This document shows positions 35,219 through 48,743 of a DNA stretch of 64,000 nucleotides, one piece after another (the first letter of the stretch is position 1; each line of letters starts with the position of its first letter). A program made the translations under genes and the position numbers. Location of the stretch: contig SNVD02006062.1 of assembly GCA_013180625.2 (NCBI GenBank), positions 62,001-126,000 of the forward strand, written 5' to 3'. This DNA comes from Boswellia sacra (taxonomy: Eukaryota; Streptophyta; Magnoliopsida; Sapindales; Burseraceae). The notes beneath the pieces were generated by a model that saw only the letters and a list, made by a program, of their open reading frames with translations, was not told where the DNA came from and made no database searches.

Positions 35219-36273
35219 TAACAGACCCGATTGGGCCTTAAAAAAAGGAAACAATATTATGAAGGTTGAGAAAAACTTGAATAAATTAAAAGATCAGAGG
35301 AAATGAAAATCAAAGGCTGGCTGTACCTAGTGTTACTCTTCGCTTGACTTCAGATGTATCATTAGAGATTAATTTGATAAATATACATATTCATTATCAT
35401 GAACATTACAAATGCTAAACGCTATATATCCAAGCAAAATTTGAGTTTATTGAGTTTATTGGGCCTTCGATGATCTAAATAAATATTAATACAAAACTTT
35501 AGAATAAAAATTAAAACTTTAGAATTTATTTTCATACGCAACCACTATATACTCAATGCAAGATAAATATAATATCTTAAAGTTTGTAGCCTTTAGTACA
35601 CTTCAATATTTCCTATCGACTTTTGAATTAGAACAATAATAATTAAGTAAACATAAATAATTTTTATTTTGTGTTTTATAAAATTATAATAATGCAATAA
35701 GCACTAATATTTCCATGTTTCTTCAAAATTCTATTCTATGAAATGGTATCAATTACAAGAATACATAATCGGATTAAGAATAAAATCGTTAAACACCTCG
35801 GTAATATTTTATTTGCCCTTAAATGCGCTATGGACTAACAAAATTTTGGTAAAAGGCAGGGGCTGACCTAGAGTATAAGGCTTGGACAGTTTAACATGAA
35901 AAAAATCTGAAAGTGCAGGGGCCATTGTTATAAAAATAATTTTTTGATTAAAATTTACTGTAAATTACTGTATATATATTTTTTCTGAATATTTGCAGGG
36001 GCCGGGGCCCTTCCTGACCACGATAGGAGGTGATTGTCGCTAATGTTTGAAATAACTTCTAAAGAAAATATTTGATTTGTTGTGTGGTAATAAAGCCAAA
36101 ACGGTGAGTTTTTGGTTTACAATATGATGTGAGCCCAAAGAATTGTAGCGGGGACAAGAAATTTATTCTAGCAATAACTTTAAATAGCTAAAAAGATACC
36201 AAATTAGAATTCAAGTTTAGACAAAGACTTTAGATGAGAAGGGGCAATTTGTAAAAACAAGTATAATGGTCAG
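35219..36273. other. intergenic, low information
   Basis: AT-rich DNA. At about 35865-36035 there are G-rich strings (ggggctgacc, ggggccggggccc) that recall degraded hAT MITE ends, but I cannot pair them. Confidence 0.4.
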
Positions 36274-37590
36274 GGGTCATCTGGTATGGGAGGTTGGAAA
36301 GTCGAGAACAATGATCTGAATGAATTCCTTTGTTTGGTACACTTATTACTGTTTTTAACTCTAGAATCTCATTTTCCTATGGGCTTCACATTATGGTCTT
36401 TTGGGGGTAATATGAAACCCATTCAGACTTGAGTTTCATATTTTAGGGAATCCTAATCCCTCTCATCTCCCCCCTTTCTTCTCTTTCTCATTTCTCATCT
36501 CTCAATATCTACGTGTCTCTTATCTCTCCTACCAGTCTATCCTCCCCCCTTTTCTTCTTTTTCTCGTCTCTCATCTTCAATATCTATGTGTCCCTCATCT
36601 CTCCTACTAGTCTCTTCTCTCGCTCATGCCTCCCATCGTCATAACCACCACCACCACCACCATATCCACGACTGTATCCACCACCTCCCTCATGGTATCC
36701 ATTGCCTCCGTATATACCTTCACTATGGCTAACTATAGTTGCTGGCACCACCTCTACCTCTATCAACACCATGAAATCTCACATTGTGATTATTCACATC
36801 AGCAAATCCACCACAACACACTCACTCACACCTCTTTGACAAAAGTTGATATCATGTTCTCATTCTCTTCTCCTTCTGTGTGGCAACAATGTTACTCAAG
36901 CTATGCAACTTTTTTTTTTTTTTTTGCTCATAAGTGTGTGTTTGCATATGGTATTGTGGAAGCTTCAATTCACTAGTATAAAGGACAGAAATTTGTGAAT
37001 AAAGGGATCGCCTTTGTGGCTCATGGACGCAATGAAGGGATTGTATCTGGGTATTGTGGGTGTTTGCATTTGGGTTGACTAGAAAAGAAGTAGAAGAGAG
37101 AAAATAATTTAAAAAGAAGAAGAAAAAGAAGAAGAAGAAGAAGAAGAGAGGAGAAAGAGTGTTAGGTTTGACTCAATTTTATTCTTTAATTTTAATTTTA
37201 ACTTTCATTTTTTTAATATAGAATTTATAAACAATATTTTTTATGGCTTTATCTATATAATAAATTTAAAAATCTTTAAAATTTACAAACTAGAAAAATC
37301 TTCAAAATTTAATGTTAATTTTTTTTTCATACTAGAATATCAAAAATAAAAGAAGTATTGTTTACATATTAAAAAAATTATTTATAAAGCTTACTCACGT
37401 ATTAAATAAAATTAGCATATTTCGGTGTACAACCAAATACAGTAATCTGTTTCCTATAGAAATTAAGCACAAGATTCCTATGACCAATCAAACATAGTAG
37501 TATTTCATTCCAATGGCTCAAATTTTCATATCATTTTCCTCGGAATGTGAACCTCACTCCTATAAAACTAAACCTCCATATCAAACAACT
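36274..37590. mobile_element. possible TIR element with CT-rich interior
   Basis: The left end GGGTCATCTGGTATGGGAGG resembles the inverted right end GAGTTGTTTGATATGGAGG near 37570-37590. The TSD is not clear. The interior has a long CT-rich block (36460-36610), a (CCA)n stretch (about 36640-36665) and (AAG)n at 37127-37148. Confidence 0.35.
36584..36772 (-). pseudogene. glycine-rich protein-like fragment
   Basis: On the minus strand this reads YGGNGYHEGGGGYSRGYGGG and then GGGYDDGRHERE. The style is that of plant glycine-rich (RNA-binding) proteins or their C-terminal tails. No RRM domain is found beside it and the part upstream contains stops. It may be a captured gene fragment in the surrounding TIR element or simply a translated (CCA)n repeat. 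Confidence 0.3.
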
Positions 37591-37646
37591 CTTTAAAGAT
37601 TTTTTATATCCAAAAAAGAGTAGGAACCCTTCTTGCCCCTTCTTGG

Positions 37647-38033
37647 TGTTGGAAATTTAGATACCACTATTACACACTCTGACACTAATATACATAATTC
37701 TGGTGTCAGCTGTTATGAGTAACTTAACATAAGAAGTTACGACATACTTAACAGAGAAGAATAACTATATATTTTATTCAATAAGCAATAACACGTACTT
37801 CATTATAGACGTACCCAATGATGGAAGTATTCCACTAGGGAAATAATCCACATATTACACAATACGAAAATGGCCTTTATATAGGCATTACATCAAACCA
37901 CTTAACCATGAATGTAGGACCATTACTTAACTTGAGAGATTATATAGGAACTAATCTGTAATTTGTTGTGACCATTCCAACCATAACAACAACAAGCCAC
38001 TTCCTAAAGAATAGGTCTAAACTTATCCTAACA
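37647..38033 (-). repeat. LTR (3' LTR in element orientation)
   Basis: Direct partner of 39077-39465; shared text includes atatattttattcaataag and ggcctttatataggcattac. Confidence 0.88.
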
Positions 38034-39076
38034 TTCCTTCCTTTAAATTTAACATTTTCAAAAATTCAATTTAACAAATATATGCATAATCTCCCTTAAG
38101 TTGAATGCTCCAACATTAACTATTATATGTAAAATATATTTATGTTTTATTTTATAAAACAGACCAATGTCAGTTTTGCCATACAAAAACACAGTTTCTT
38201 CTTGAGTATTCTCGACCAACTCTCAAGTCTTTTTTTCTCATTGCAGCTTGTAATGTCCACTTTCATGACAGATTATTGCATCTACAAAAGACCTTGTAAG
38301 TTCAACCTATAGCTAATCTACATAACCACACTTTAAGAAGCATGCATCTCCGTCCTTGATCTATCCCAGGCTAGCTCTTCTAACCTAACTTTGTAAATCA
38401 TATGTCTGTCTCCTTGATCTGTCACTCTTGTATATCACCTGACAGAAATCGGTTATCAGATTCGTCACAGTAATTTGACATTTAATGTTAAATATCTAGC
38501 TATGTCATACTCCATGGACTATCTTATTGAACTTTTTATCACAATACTCAAGACCCCTTTTATATTCTCAACCATTTAACTGCCTTCCTTGTTGCAAAAA
38601 CATCTCGATGTTGTTTGCTAACAACATAGTCTTCACATATCTTTTGACTGAAACTCGAATGTTAAAAGACCTACCACCATAACTTTCTATCACAAGTGTT
38701 ATGACACGTTCTGTCATTTGTAATGTGGAAAACATAGAGAAGTTTTACATTTTGTTGTTGTTGCTTGCACTATTGTTGTTGTTGTTGTAAATATTTGTGC
38801 ACAACAAAAATGAGATGATCGCGATTTCAACCTTTGACATGTCCACAGTCACTGGTATCTATCCTGATGAATTTTTGAACATCAAGACCTCTCCCATTTC
38901 CTTCGGAATCAGCAGCTTTCTCTTCTGCCCTTCAAGCTCTACGTATCAGTGGACTTACCCCTTTTGTGGTTCCCTCACATGGCTCTAAATAAATACCAAG
39001 ACCCTCCCTTTAATCATTTAATGTGAGACTCAACACTCTGATCACATTAGACACTTGGGTTTAGCTTTGATACCAT

Positions 39077-39465
39077 TATTGAAAATTCAGACGCCACTAT
39101 TACACACTTTGACACTAATCTACAGAATTATGCTATCGGCTGTTATGAGTAACTTAAGTGGTTATAACACACTTAATAGAGAAGAATAACTATATATTTT
39201 ATTCAATAAGTAACAACATGTACTTCATTATAGAAATTTCTCGTGAAGGAAGTATTCCACTAGGGATAATCCACACAGTACACAATATGAAAATGGCCTT
39301 TATATAGGCATTACATCAACCACTTAACCATGAATGTAGGACCACTACTAACCATTACTTAACTTGAGAGATTATATAGGAACTAATCCCTAGTTTGTAA
39401 TGAATATTTCAACCATAATAGCAACAACCCATTTCCTGAAGAATAGGTCTAAACTTATCCTAACA
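39077..39465 (-). repeat. LTR (5' LTR in element orientation)
   Basis: Direct partner of 37647-38033, with many substitutions and small indels, so an old insertion. Confidence 0.88.
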
Positions 39466-39470
39466 CTTGC

Positions 39471-41259
39471 CTCCGTCTCTGATATACTGATAGCTCTACT
39501 TGACTACCAATGACTCACATCATCTTGCCCTCTTAAATCTCTCACACACTAACCTACTATATATGAGGATATTGATTCATATAAAAGTTATTAATACATG
39601 ATTATAAAAGTTATAAATATTTATATAAAATTTGTGAACGAGTATAATTAATAAAAAGAAATTGATTTAAATATTATTGTCTTTTTTATCTAAATTAATT
39701 ATCCATATAAACACTTTAAATAGTATGTAAAAGTTATAACTCTTTGCCTAAGTTTCCAAATAATTTTTTGAGTGATTTGCAAGTTTGATATATTGTTTTG
39801 TAATTATATCCTTAACTAGGCCGCAAACGTCGGTTAAAAAAAACTGATTGTCCTGGCAGTGAAGCTTCCCAATTAAGTTCCAACTTCGTACAAATATCAG
39901 AAGCCTTTGGCTGATTAATGGCGGCGGATGATTTCTATATATGATGAAAAAGCAACACTACAAATGTCAAAAGAAAGCAGTAGTAGACTGGAATATAATT
40001 AATACATGTTTAATTACAGGCAGCAAGTGTATTATATGGTTCATTTCTTTGACACGTTTCAAGCACTGTGATATATATCCATCAGAATAGGCGATTAAGT
40101 CAATTAATTGCCCAGGGCCTAGTTTATAGTAAGGGCTTGGTTTCCTTTCTATATATATATTTTTTCAATTGAAAATAAACTCTATTGTTTTATTTACTTA
40201 CCTTTTGATAGTTATATTTTGTAAGAAATTGGATATCACTTATTATAAGTAAAATTAATTTCCTTCTAAAACTCCCCCTTATTAATCTTCTTAAGCCTCA
40301 CAAACGAAATGATATCGTAATCTCACAATTAATATGGTTTTATTTCCTTTTAAAAGACTAATAAAACTTTTCATTCTCATATATCCTATATCCTATTATA
40401 TTACTTCATTATCCACTTTATCATCCTCACTTTTAAATTAAATAGAAATTTTATACTATAATCTATTCACTATAAAGGAGTTCTTTTTTAAAGAAGCATT
40501 TTATCCACGAAAGAAATTACTTCTAACCGTAAAAATTAAGAAATGCTTTGTGCTCAATTTCAATCCCACTCTTTATTAACCTCTTCATCCATTGTGTTGT
40601 CTAAGCCTTTGATTAGCGCTACCTCTATGCAAGACCCCAGATTTTATCGAAGAAGGGGCACCGTACAAACTTTAATATTTATAATTTATTTGATAAACCT
40701 TGATTATATGAGAAAAGAAACACTTGGAGATATGATGAACCTTATGCTTTAAAAATGTTTCATTGATATTTACTATCTTTAATCTAATTAATACAAATAA
40801 ATCAACAAGTAAGAAAAAGAAAATATAATATATAATATTATTAAACCTTATAAAAGAGTAAGACATATATAACTGTTTATCAGAATTTTTTTTTAATTTG
40901 TACTCTTCTAGTAACAATTAATTGATTCTTTTTCAAACCCTAAAAAAATCATATAATTAATTTATTTCAAATTAAATAAATAAGGATTAAAAAATATAAA
41001 ATTCTATTTATGTATAAAATAATAAAAATCAATTAACATATGGCATAAACTTAAATGATGGATGAAAGGTTCGTGCGTGTGTAGTCTTAAACTAAGAAGC
41101 AGGTGGCTCAACATTTTGGAAAAAAAGAATAGTAAAACTTGAAATTAGGTTAATTTTCTAAATGAGGGTATTAATATAAATATATAAACTGAGCAGCTGT
41201 CTAAAAATTTAGAACTTCGGGAAGAACCCCGAGCCCCAGGGTAGGCCTGCATAGGGAGC
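39471..41259. other. intergenic; diverged copy of the 43-52 kb unit, then AT-rich DNA
   Basis: Bases 39480-40100 carry the landmarks of the tandem unit seen further right: catcttgccctcttaaat near 39520, gtgaagcttcc at 39859 and caggcagcaagtgtatta near 40018, without the 1.1-kb TIR element. The rest has no recognisable gene or repeat. Confidence 0.55.
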
Positions 41260-41929
41260 CAGGGGCGACCAGGTCCCTTCAAAATTCGTAATGTTAAACA
41301 GCCCCGCTTATTTTATAATCTGACTTTATTTCCCCTTGCTTTTAGAAAAACACCTAATTTTAATGTTTTACTATCTTTTTTTTTATCTAAATGCCGAGCC
41401 GTCTCTCCTTTAGTCTTAGACTACTCCATACAACTACACATACAACAATGTGAATTTAGATTATTTTTTAATTAATTTCTATTACTTTATTAATAAATAG
41501 AATTTTAGATATTATTAGTTATTCAGTTAGTTTGGCATAAATTATGTGGAATTTATTTTTAATTTTTTATATTTTGGAAAAAAATCAATTCTTATTAAAT
41601 AGATACAAATTTGAGGAATTTTGGTGAATGATAATGACTAACTCTTTTAAAGTTTAATAATATATTATTATATTTGTACAATTGTATCATGTCTTTCTTT
41701 TTATTATTGATTTATTTGTGTGAAAGAGGGTAACGAATAGTAATATCATTAGAAAAATATGTTTGACAAACTTTTCAAAATAATAATGTTCATTATGTCA
41801 ATATATCTAATCTAAGTATTTTTTTTAATTATTTTTTAACAAATTTTATCGTATCATCAAGATCTATCAAATTATAAGCATTAAAATATACATGGTTCCC
41901 CCTCTGAGAAAATTTTGAGTCCGCCACTG
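41260..41929. mobile_element. possible hAT-type MITE
   Basis: Left CAGGGGCGACC with TCAAAATTC inside is inverted at the right end as GAATTTTGAG-like text and GTCCGCCACTG. CAGNGGCGGA-type termini are common in plant hAT MITEs. No matching 8-bp duplication is visible. The interior is AT-rich without genes. Confidence 0.4.
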
Positions 41930-42959
41930 CTAAGCCCCCTAGGTCCCAATGTAGATCCGCCGATGCGGCTTAATGCTACTGGGCGTTGGTCTGTCTTCAG
42001 TTTATTCGACTCACATAATTATCTAGCAAGCAGAACACTAGCATTTGCGTGAACAAATTAAAATATTTGATATGGTCTATCAGAGAAACGTAAACTTCTA
42101 AGCTATTATACATCTCTGCGGCGTAGAAATTTTTGGAAACAACTGCACGCTGCAGAAAACTTTTCACTTGAAAATGCTGATTGCAATACAATGTAGTTTC
42201 ATTTTAGCAAAGGAAACAGGGATAACGATCCGAATAGGAAATACTTTATTTTTTCTTAGATATGACCTTCAGTATAATTTATGTCGAGAAAGTCACCTCT
42301 GTTTATTGCAAATAAACTAGTACGCAGTAAACTTTAATTGACAAGGCTGCTTGAACATTTGGCTTTGCATTCACTCATGCTAGTAATGTGTATCGTTTAG
42401 TAACACAAACGATTTCCAGTTTTCCACTCACTTTTCATAGGACAATAAAGAAGCCTCAGGACTCACGGTGGGGGCTTAACCATATCTGAGGCCTAAGGCA
42501 AAACTATAAATCGGACATTTCCATATTTAATATAAAAAATATTTAAAATTTATTATTGATTTTAATTGAATATTTAATAATTTAATAAATCCATTGATAT
42601 TGTTAGTGTTGTTTGGTCAAGTATTAAAATTTATTAATATATTTATGTTACTTTTGACACATTTATCAGAGAAATTAGGATTTAAGAATTTTCAAACTTT
42701 TTCTTAAGTTTTTCATAAATAGATTCCTATTTTCTAATATACATACTTATAATTAAAATAAATTAACTGTAAATTGATACAAAATGAATAAAACTTAAGT
42801 AAGAAAATATCACTAAAAATATTTAAAGAATGGAGTTATAGAACTCAATAATGTATATAAAAATAAACTTGATTGTACAAATTTTTGTTGAAAACAAATG
42901 TTTTGTAATCAATTTTGGGGCCCAAAAATATCGGGCCTAGTAAAACATTGCTTGATTTA
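41930..42959. other. intergenic; possible further MITE end
   Basis: No gene. A G-rich string with gaggcctaaggc at about 42466-42496 may be the left end of an element whose right end is the gagttggccctt at about 43272-43283, but the pairing is weak. Confidence 0.35.
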
Positions 42960-43445
42960 TTAAACTTGGAAAGATGGGGTTTTAATGTAACTAAATTGAC
43001 TTTTAGAGTCTTGTTGAATTTGGATATATGAAGCCCATTATGTAACTATATTACATAGGCCTCAATGTAACTAAATTGACTTTTAGGGCCCTATTGAATT
43101 TGGGGGGATGGAGCCTCATTATATAACTAAATATTTGCGGGTCTTTAATAACTGAACTAACTTTTGGCACCTTAATGAATTTGAAGATATGGGCCTTATA
43201 CAACTAAATTAAAATACAGGGCCTTGCTGAAGTTCGGGAATTTAAGCAACTACCTCAGTAGCCTATATTCTTGAGTTGGCCCTTATATCACTTATGCATT
43301 TACATGCACAATAGCACATTTTGGTTAGCTACCCAAGCACATTTCGGTTTGCTGCCTAGGCTTACAGCTGGCTACTGATCACTCTACTAGACTATGAAGT
43401 CAAGTCATCTTGCCCTTTTAAATCTCTCACACACTAACCTACTTC

Positions 43446-44510
43446 GGGCTAGTTTGGGGTTGCTTTTGTTATGAAAAAAAATCTTTTTTTTTTCTTTCAG
43501 TAACAATAACTGAGGGCATTTAGGATTGCCTCTCAACTTCTTTAAAAAAGAAGCTACCGTAGAAAAATCAGGTTTAATGAAGGAGTCTAAATGTACGCAA
43601 CCACTTGCTTTTGCAGGTCAACTTTTTCTTTTACAAATTGAAATATGAAAATTGCTATCAACAAAAAATATATAATTTTACCCTTATTTATTAAATTTTT
43701 TTATTAAAATCTATACTCATAATTAAAATAAATAATTATTTATTTTCATAAAATATTATTTGAAAATATATAATTACGAAAATACCTTCGGTTAATAAAA
43801 AAATTACAATAATTACTAAATATATTAGTTATTTAATAAAAATTTTAAAAACAAAAAAGTACATAGTCGAGTCATTAAAACATGAGTTCTACAACACAAC
43901 AAAGTATAGATGCATAATTTTTTTAAATAAAATTTTTAAATTTTGTAAATAAATTTATAAAAAATTTGTAAATAACAATTTTTTATGTAAAAAGGCTAGG
44001 ACATAGTACGCATTCATTTTTTTTAATTTTTTATTCTTTTGAATTTCATAAATAAAAAATTAAATGAATATAATTTAAAGTAAAAAATATATTAAAAAAT
44101 CCAATAAACATTAATAATTAAAAAAATATAAAATCATATTTATTAATTTATTATGTTATTATAAAATTTATATTATTTTATACATAACTATGTGGATTTT
44201 TCATATTAATTGTTAATTTTTAAATTTAATTTGATTGTCGTATAAATTAAAAGTTAAATTTAAACTTATATAACTTATATAGTCATACATTCTACATAAA
44301 TTGAAAAATGATTTATACTTCTAAAATTAATTATGAATTTAAAAGTTAAATATTCTACAATGTAATAATACACATATCCATTTTGGTCATTTACACATAA
44401 TAAAAGTTACAGTAGCAACAATCTCAAACATCTCTACCCTACTTTTGAAAAACAAAATAGTTTTTAAAACAAAATAGTTTTTTTAAGCTGATTTTAACCT
44501 CAAACTGGCC
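43446..44510. mobile_element. 1.1-kb TIR element, copy 1
   Basis: Left end GGGCTAGTTTGGGGTTGC, with right end CAAACTGGCC inverted. The interior is AT-rich and non-coding. The copy at 46513-47648 shows the pairing better. The superfamily is unclear; GG…GTTTGGGGTTGC ends resemble Tourist/PIF-type MITEs. Confidence 0.6.
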
Positions 44511-45060
44511 GTGCATGACTTCTCTCTTGACTTAGGAGCCATATGACCTTGCATTAGATGTAAATATCTAAGGTAATATACATGTTGTAAATAGAGATTT
44601 AAAAGTTGTAAATAGTTATAAAAAATGTTGTTTCAGATTATTTTTATATTTTTTTTTGTCTAAAGCATCTATATAAAAGTTATAAATGAGTTTATATAAA
44701 TGTTATAATCATTTACCTAAGTTTTTTTTAAAAAAAATAATCATTTATAAGGTTTATATACCCTTTTTGCAACTTAATAAACCCATTTACAAGTTAATAT
44801 GCCACTAATGTATGGTCACGTCAACTGCGTCGTAATAGAGTCTGTTGAATTGCCTTTAAGGATGGCTAGGCACTCCTACAATAGGCTTTATGGTCGGTTA
44901 ACAAAACTGATTCTGCTGGATGTGAAGCTTCCTTTGATTAAGTTCCAATGTCGTATGAATTAACGTCAGAAGGCTTTGGATGATAAATAGCGCCATATGA
45001 TTTCTTTGCGTGATGAAAAAGTAACTCTAAAAATCTCAAGAAAAAGCAGTAACTGAATGG

Positions 45061-45066
<6 letters not shown>

Positions 45067-45126
<60 letters not shown>
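45067..45126. repeat. (AT)30 microsatellite
   Basis: Sixty bases of uninterrupted AT. The poly-Ile/Tyr frame across it on the minus strand is an artefact. Confidence 0.97.
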
Positions 45127-45128
<2 letters not shown>

Positions 45129-45575
45129 TTAGAGGCAGCAAGTGTATCATATTATTAATTCATTTCCTAGACATGTTTCAAGCACTAGGATATATGTCTC
45201 AGTAAAGGTTGAAAGGCTATATTAAATTAAAGAACCAAATTTACTTTGTATGGTATTCAAATTATTGTTATAACTAAATTTTATGGGTCCTTGATGTAAC
45301 AAAACTGACTTTTGAGACCTTATTGAATTTCAAGATATAGAGCCTTACGTTCCGTGACAAATTAAATATGGGACCTTGTTAAAATTTGTGATCTTAAGGA
45401 ACTGACTTAGTTGGCTATATAGTTGAGTTGGCCCTGACGTCACTCATCCATTCACATGCACAATTGCACATTTCGGTTAGCTATCTAGGCTCACAGCTGG
45501 CTACTGGTCACTCTTCTACACTATGAACCTAAGCCACCTTGCCCTCTTAAATCCCTAGCACACTAACCTAATTCA

Positions 45576-46315
45576 GGCCAATTTGGATTGCTTTTATTGT
45601 GAAAAAAATCACTTTTTTTTTTTTTTTTACAATAACAATAACTTAAGACATTTGGGGTTGTTTCTCAACCCGCTTTAAAAAGAAACTATGGTAAAAAAAA
45701 TGAGGTTCAATAAAGGAGTCTAAATGCAGGCAACCACTTGCTTTTGAAGATCAACTTTTGCTTCTAGAAATTAAAATATCAAAATTACCCTCAATAAAAA
45801 ATATATAAATTTACCTTTATTTACTAATTTTTTTATTAAAATTTATACTCAATTAGAAAATAGTTATTTATTTTTGTAAAATATTTTTTTTGAAAATATA
45901 TACTTATGAAAATACCTTCAGTTAATAAAAATATTTACAATAATTACTGAATATTTTAGTAATTTAATACAAATTTCAAAAACAAAAATTACATTTTTGG
46001 AGCATTAAAGCATGAGTTTTACAACGCAACAAAGTATTGTTGCATAATTTTTTAAATAAAATTTATAAATTTTGTGAATAAAATTATAAAAAATTTGTAA
46101 ATAACAATTTTTCTATGTAAAAAAGTTAGGATATAGTACGCATTCATTTTTTTCAATTTTTTATTGTTTCAAATTTCATAAATAAAAATTAAATGAATAT
46201 AATTCAAATTAAAAATATATTAAACAAATCCAATAGACATTAGTAATTAACAAAAACATAAAATCATATTTAATAATTTATTATGTTATTATAAAGTTTA
46301 TATTATTTTATAAAT
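45576..46315. mobile_element. 1.1-kb TIR element, copy 2 (truncated)
   Basis: Starts GGCCAATTTGGATTGC and runs parallel to copy 1 until about 46315. It then jumps to the aattaaaatatgggcc text that lies upstream of the element in the other units, marking a duplication breakpoint. Confidence 0.6.
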
Positions 46316-46512
46316 AACTAAATTAAAATATGGGCCCTAAGCAACGACCTCAGTTACCTATATGGCTGAGCTAGCCCTGACGTCACACATGCATTCACAT
46401 GCACAATAGCACATTTTGGTTTGGCTCTGTAGGCTCACAGCTGGCTACTGATCACTCTACTAGACTATGAAGTCATCTTGCCCTCTTAAATCCCTCACAC
46501 GCTAACCTACTT

Positions 46513-47648
46513 CGGGCTAATATGGGGTTATTATTCCTGTGAAAAAAATCTTTTTTTTTTTTTTTGTTTCTGCAATAACAACAACTTAAGGCATTTGGGG
46601 TTGTTTCTTAACTTGCTTCAAAAAGAAGCTACTACAAAAAAAATTAGGTTTAATGATGGAGTCTAAAGGCAGGCTATCACTTGCTTTTGAAGATGAACTT
46701 TTACTTCTAGAAATTAAAATATCAAAATTACCCTCAATGAAAAAATATATAAATTTAACCTTATTTATTAAAGTTTTTAATGAAAATTTATACCCATAAT
46801 TAAAATATATAATTATTTATTTTTGTAAAATATTTTTTTGCAAATATATAATTACGAAAATACCTTTAATTAATAATAAACTTTACAATAATTACTAAAT
46901 ATATTAGTAGTTTAATAAAAATTTTGAAAACAAAAAAAGACATATTTGGACTCATTAAAGCATGAGTTTTATAGCACAACAAAATACTGATGAGTAATTT
47001 TTTTAAATAAAATTTATAAATGTTGTAAATAACTTTATAAAAAATTGTAAATAAAATTTTTTTTAATGTAAAAATGCTAGGATACAGTAGGCAATTTTTT
47101 TAAATTTGTTCTTTCTTCAAATTTCATAAATAAAAAATTAAATGAATGTAATTTAAATTAAAAAATATGTTAAACCAATCCAATAAACATTACTAATTAA
47201 CAAAAATATAAAATCATATTTATTAATTCATTATGTTATTATAAAGTTTATATTATTTTATAAATAAATATGTGGATTTTTCATATTAATTTCTAATTGT
47301 TAAATTTAATTTGATTGTCATATAAATTAAAAATTAAATTTAAACTTTGATATAACTTATAGATTCATACATTGTACATAATTGAAAAATGATTTATGCT
47401 TTTAAAATTAATTATGAATTTAAAGTTAAATAGTTTATAAAATAATAATACACATATCTATTTTGGTCACTTGTACATAATAAAAGCTACAGCAATAATA
47501 ATCTCAAACATCTCTATCTTGCTTTTGAAAAATAAAGCAGTTTTTTTAAAATTGGTATACCAACTACCCTCCCACTTTTGTTTTAAGCTGTTTTTTTTTC
47601 ATAGTAAAGCAGAAATTGCTTTTTTCCATAGCAACCCCAGACTAGTCC
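46513..47648. mobile_element. 1.1-kb TIR element, copy 3
   Basis: Left GGGCTAATATGGGGTTAT; right GCAACCCCAGACTAGTCC, which inverted reads GGACTAGTCTGGGGTTGC. A possible 3-bp duplication tac flanks it (46508-46510 and 47649-47651), consistent with a PIF/Harbinger type but not strong. Confidence 0.62.
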
Positions 47649-48231
47649 TACATGACTTCTCTATTGCCTTATGGGTCATATGACCTTGCATTAGATGTAA
47701 ATATCTCTGGTAATATAAATGTTGTAAATAGACATTTACAAGTTGTACATAGTTATAAAAAAACATTGTTTTAGATGAATTTTGTATTTTTTTTGGTATA
47801 AAGCATCTATATAAAAGTTATAAACGAGCATATATAGAGGTTGTAATCATTTACCTAAGTTTAAATAAAAAAATTTAATCATTTAAGGTTTTTTAACGCT
47901 TTTTGCAACTTAATAAACCCATTTACAAGTTAATATGCTACTTATGTATGGTTACGGGGAATAGCTTCGGTACCTGCTGTACCGCACCTTTTACCAAATT
48001 TTGACTGGGGAACTGAGCCCATTGAATTGCCTTTAAAGTGTATAGGCTCTAAGGTTGGTTAACAAAACTGAGTCTATGGCTGTGAAGCTTCCTTCAATTA
48101 AGTTCCAATTTCGTATGAATTAACATCTAAAGTATTTGGATGGTGAATAGCGGCAGATGATTTCTTTGTGTGATTAGAAAGGAACTCTAAAAATCTCTAA
48201 GAGAAAGTAGCAACAGACTGGACTATAATAC

Positions 48232-48244
<13 letters not shown>

Positions 48245-48302
<58 letters not shown>
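48245..48302. repeat. (AT)n microsatellite
   Basis: AT run at the position equivalent to 45067-45126 in the neighbouring tandem unit. Confidence 0.95.
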
Positions 48303-48306
<4 letters not shown>

Positions 48307-48743
48307 TGCTTACAGGCAGCAAGTGTATCATATAATTAATTCATTTCCTAGACATGTTTCAAGCGCTGGATATATGTATCAGTAAAGGTTGAAACGCGAT
48401 ATAAAATTAAAGAACCAAATTTACTTAGTGTTCAAATTATTGTTATAACTAAATTATTATGGGTCCTTGATGTAACTAAACTGACTTTTGAGACCTTATA
48501 GAATTTGAAGATATAGAGCCTTCCATAACAAATTAAAATATGAGCCCTTGTTCAAATTCGGGGCCTTAAGCAACTACCTTAGTTGCCCATATGGTTGACC
48601 TGGCCTGACATCACTCATGCATTCAAATGCACAATAGCACATTTCAGTTAGCTGCCCAGCCTCACAGCTGGCTACTGATCACTCTACTAGACTATGAACT
48701 CAAGTTATCTTGCCCTCTTAAATCCCTCGCACGCTAACTACTT

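Larger units (their letters stand above)
37647..39465 (-). mobile_element. non-autonomous LTR retrotransposon (TRIM/LARD-like), antisense
   Basis: Two direct repeats of about 387 and 389 bases (37647-38033 and 39077-39465) start tgttgg or tattga and end cttatcctaaca. Beside the right copy lies gctttgatacca (39064-39075), the reverse complement of a tRNA-Met primer site. Beside the left copy lies ttccttccttt (38034-38044), the reverse complement of a polypurine tract. The element therefore runs on the minus strand. Flanks cttgg (37642-37646) and cttgc (39466-39470) agree at 4 of 5 bases. The ~1.04-kb interior shows no Gag or Pol domain. Confidence 0.85.

Noticed and set aside
35865..36035. G-rich strings as ends of a small hAT MITE
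   Set aside because: The two ends do not pair as inverted repeats and no 8-bp duplication is present.
44938..45150. Minus-strand frame with poly-Ile/Tyr
   Set aside because: Translation of the (AT)30 microsatellite.
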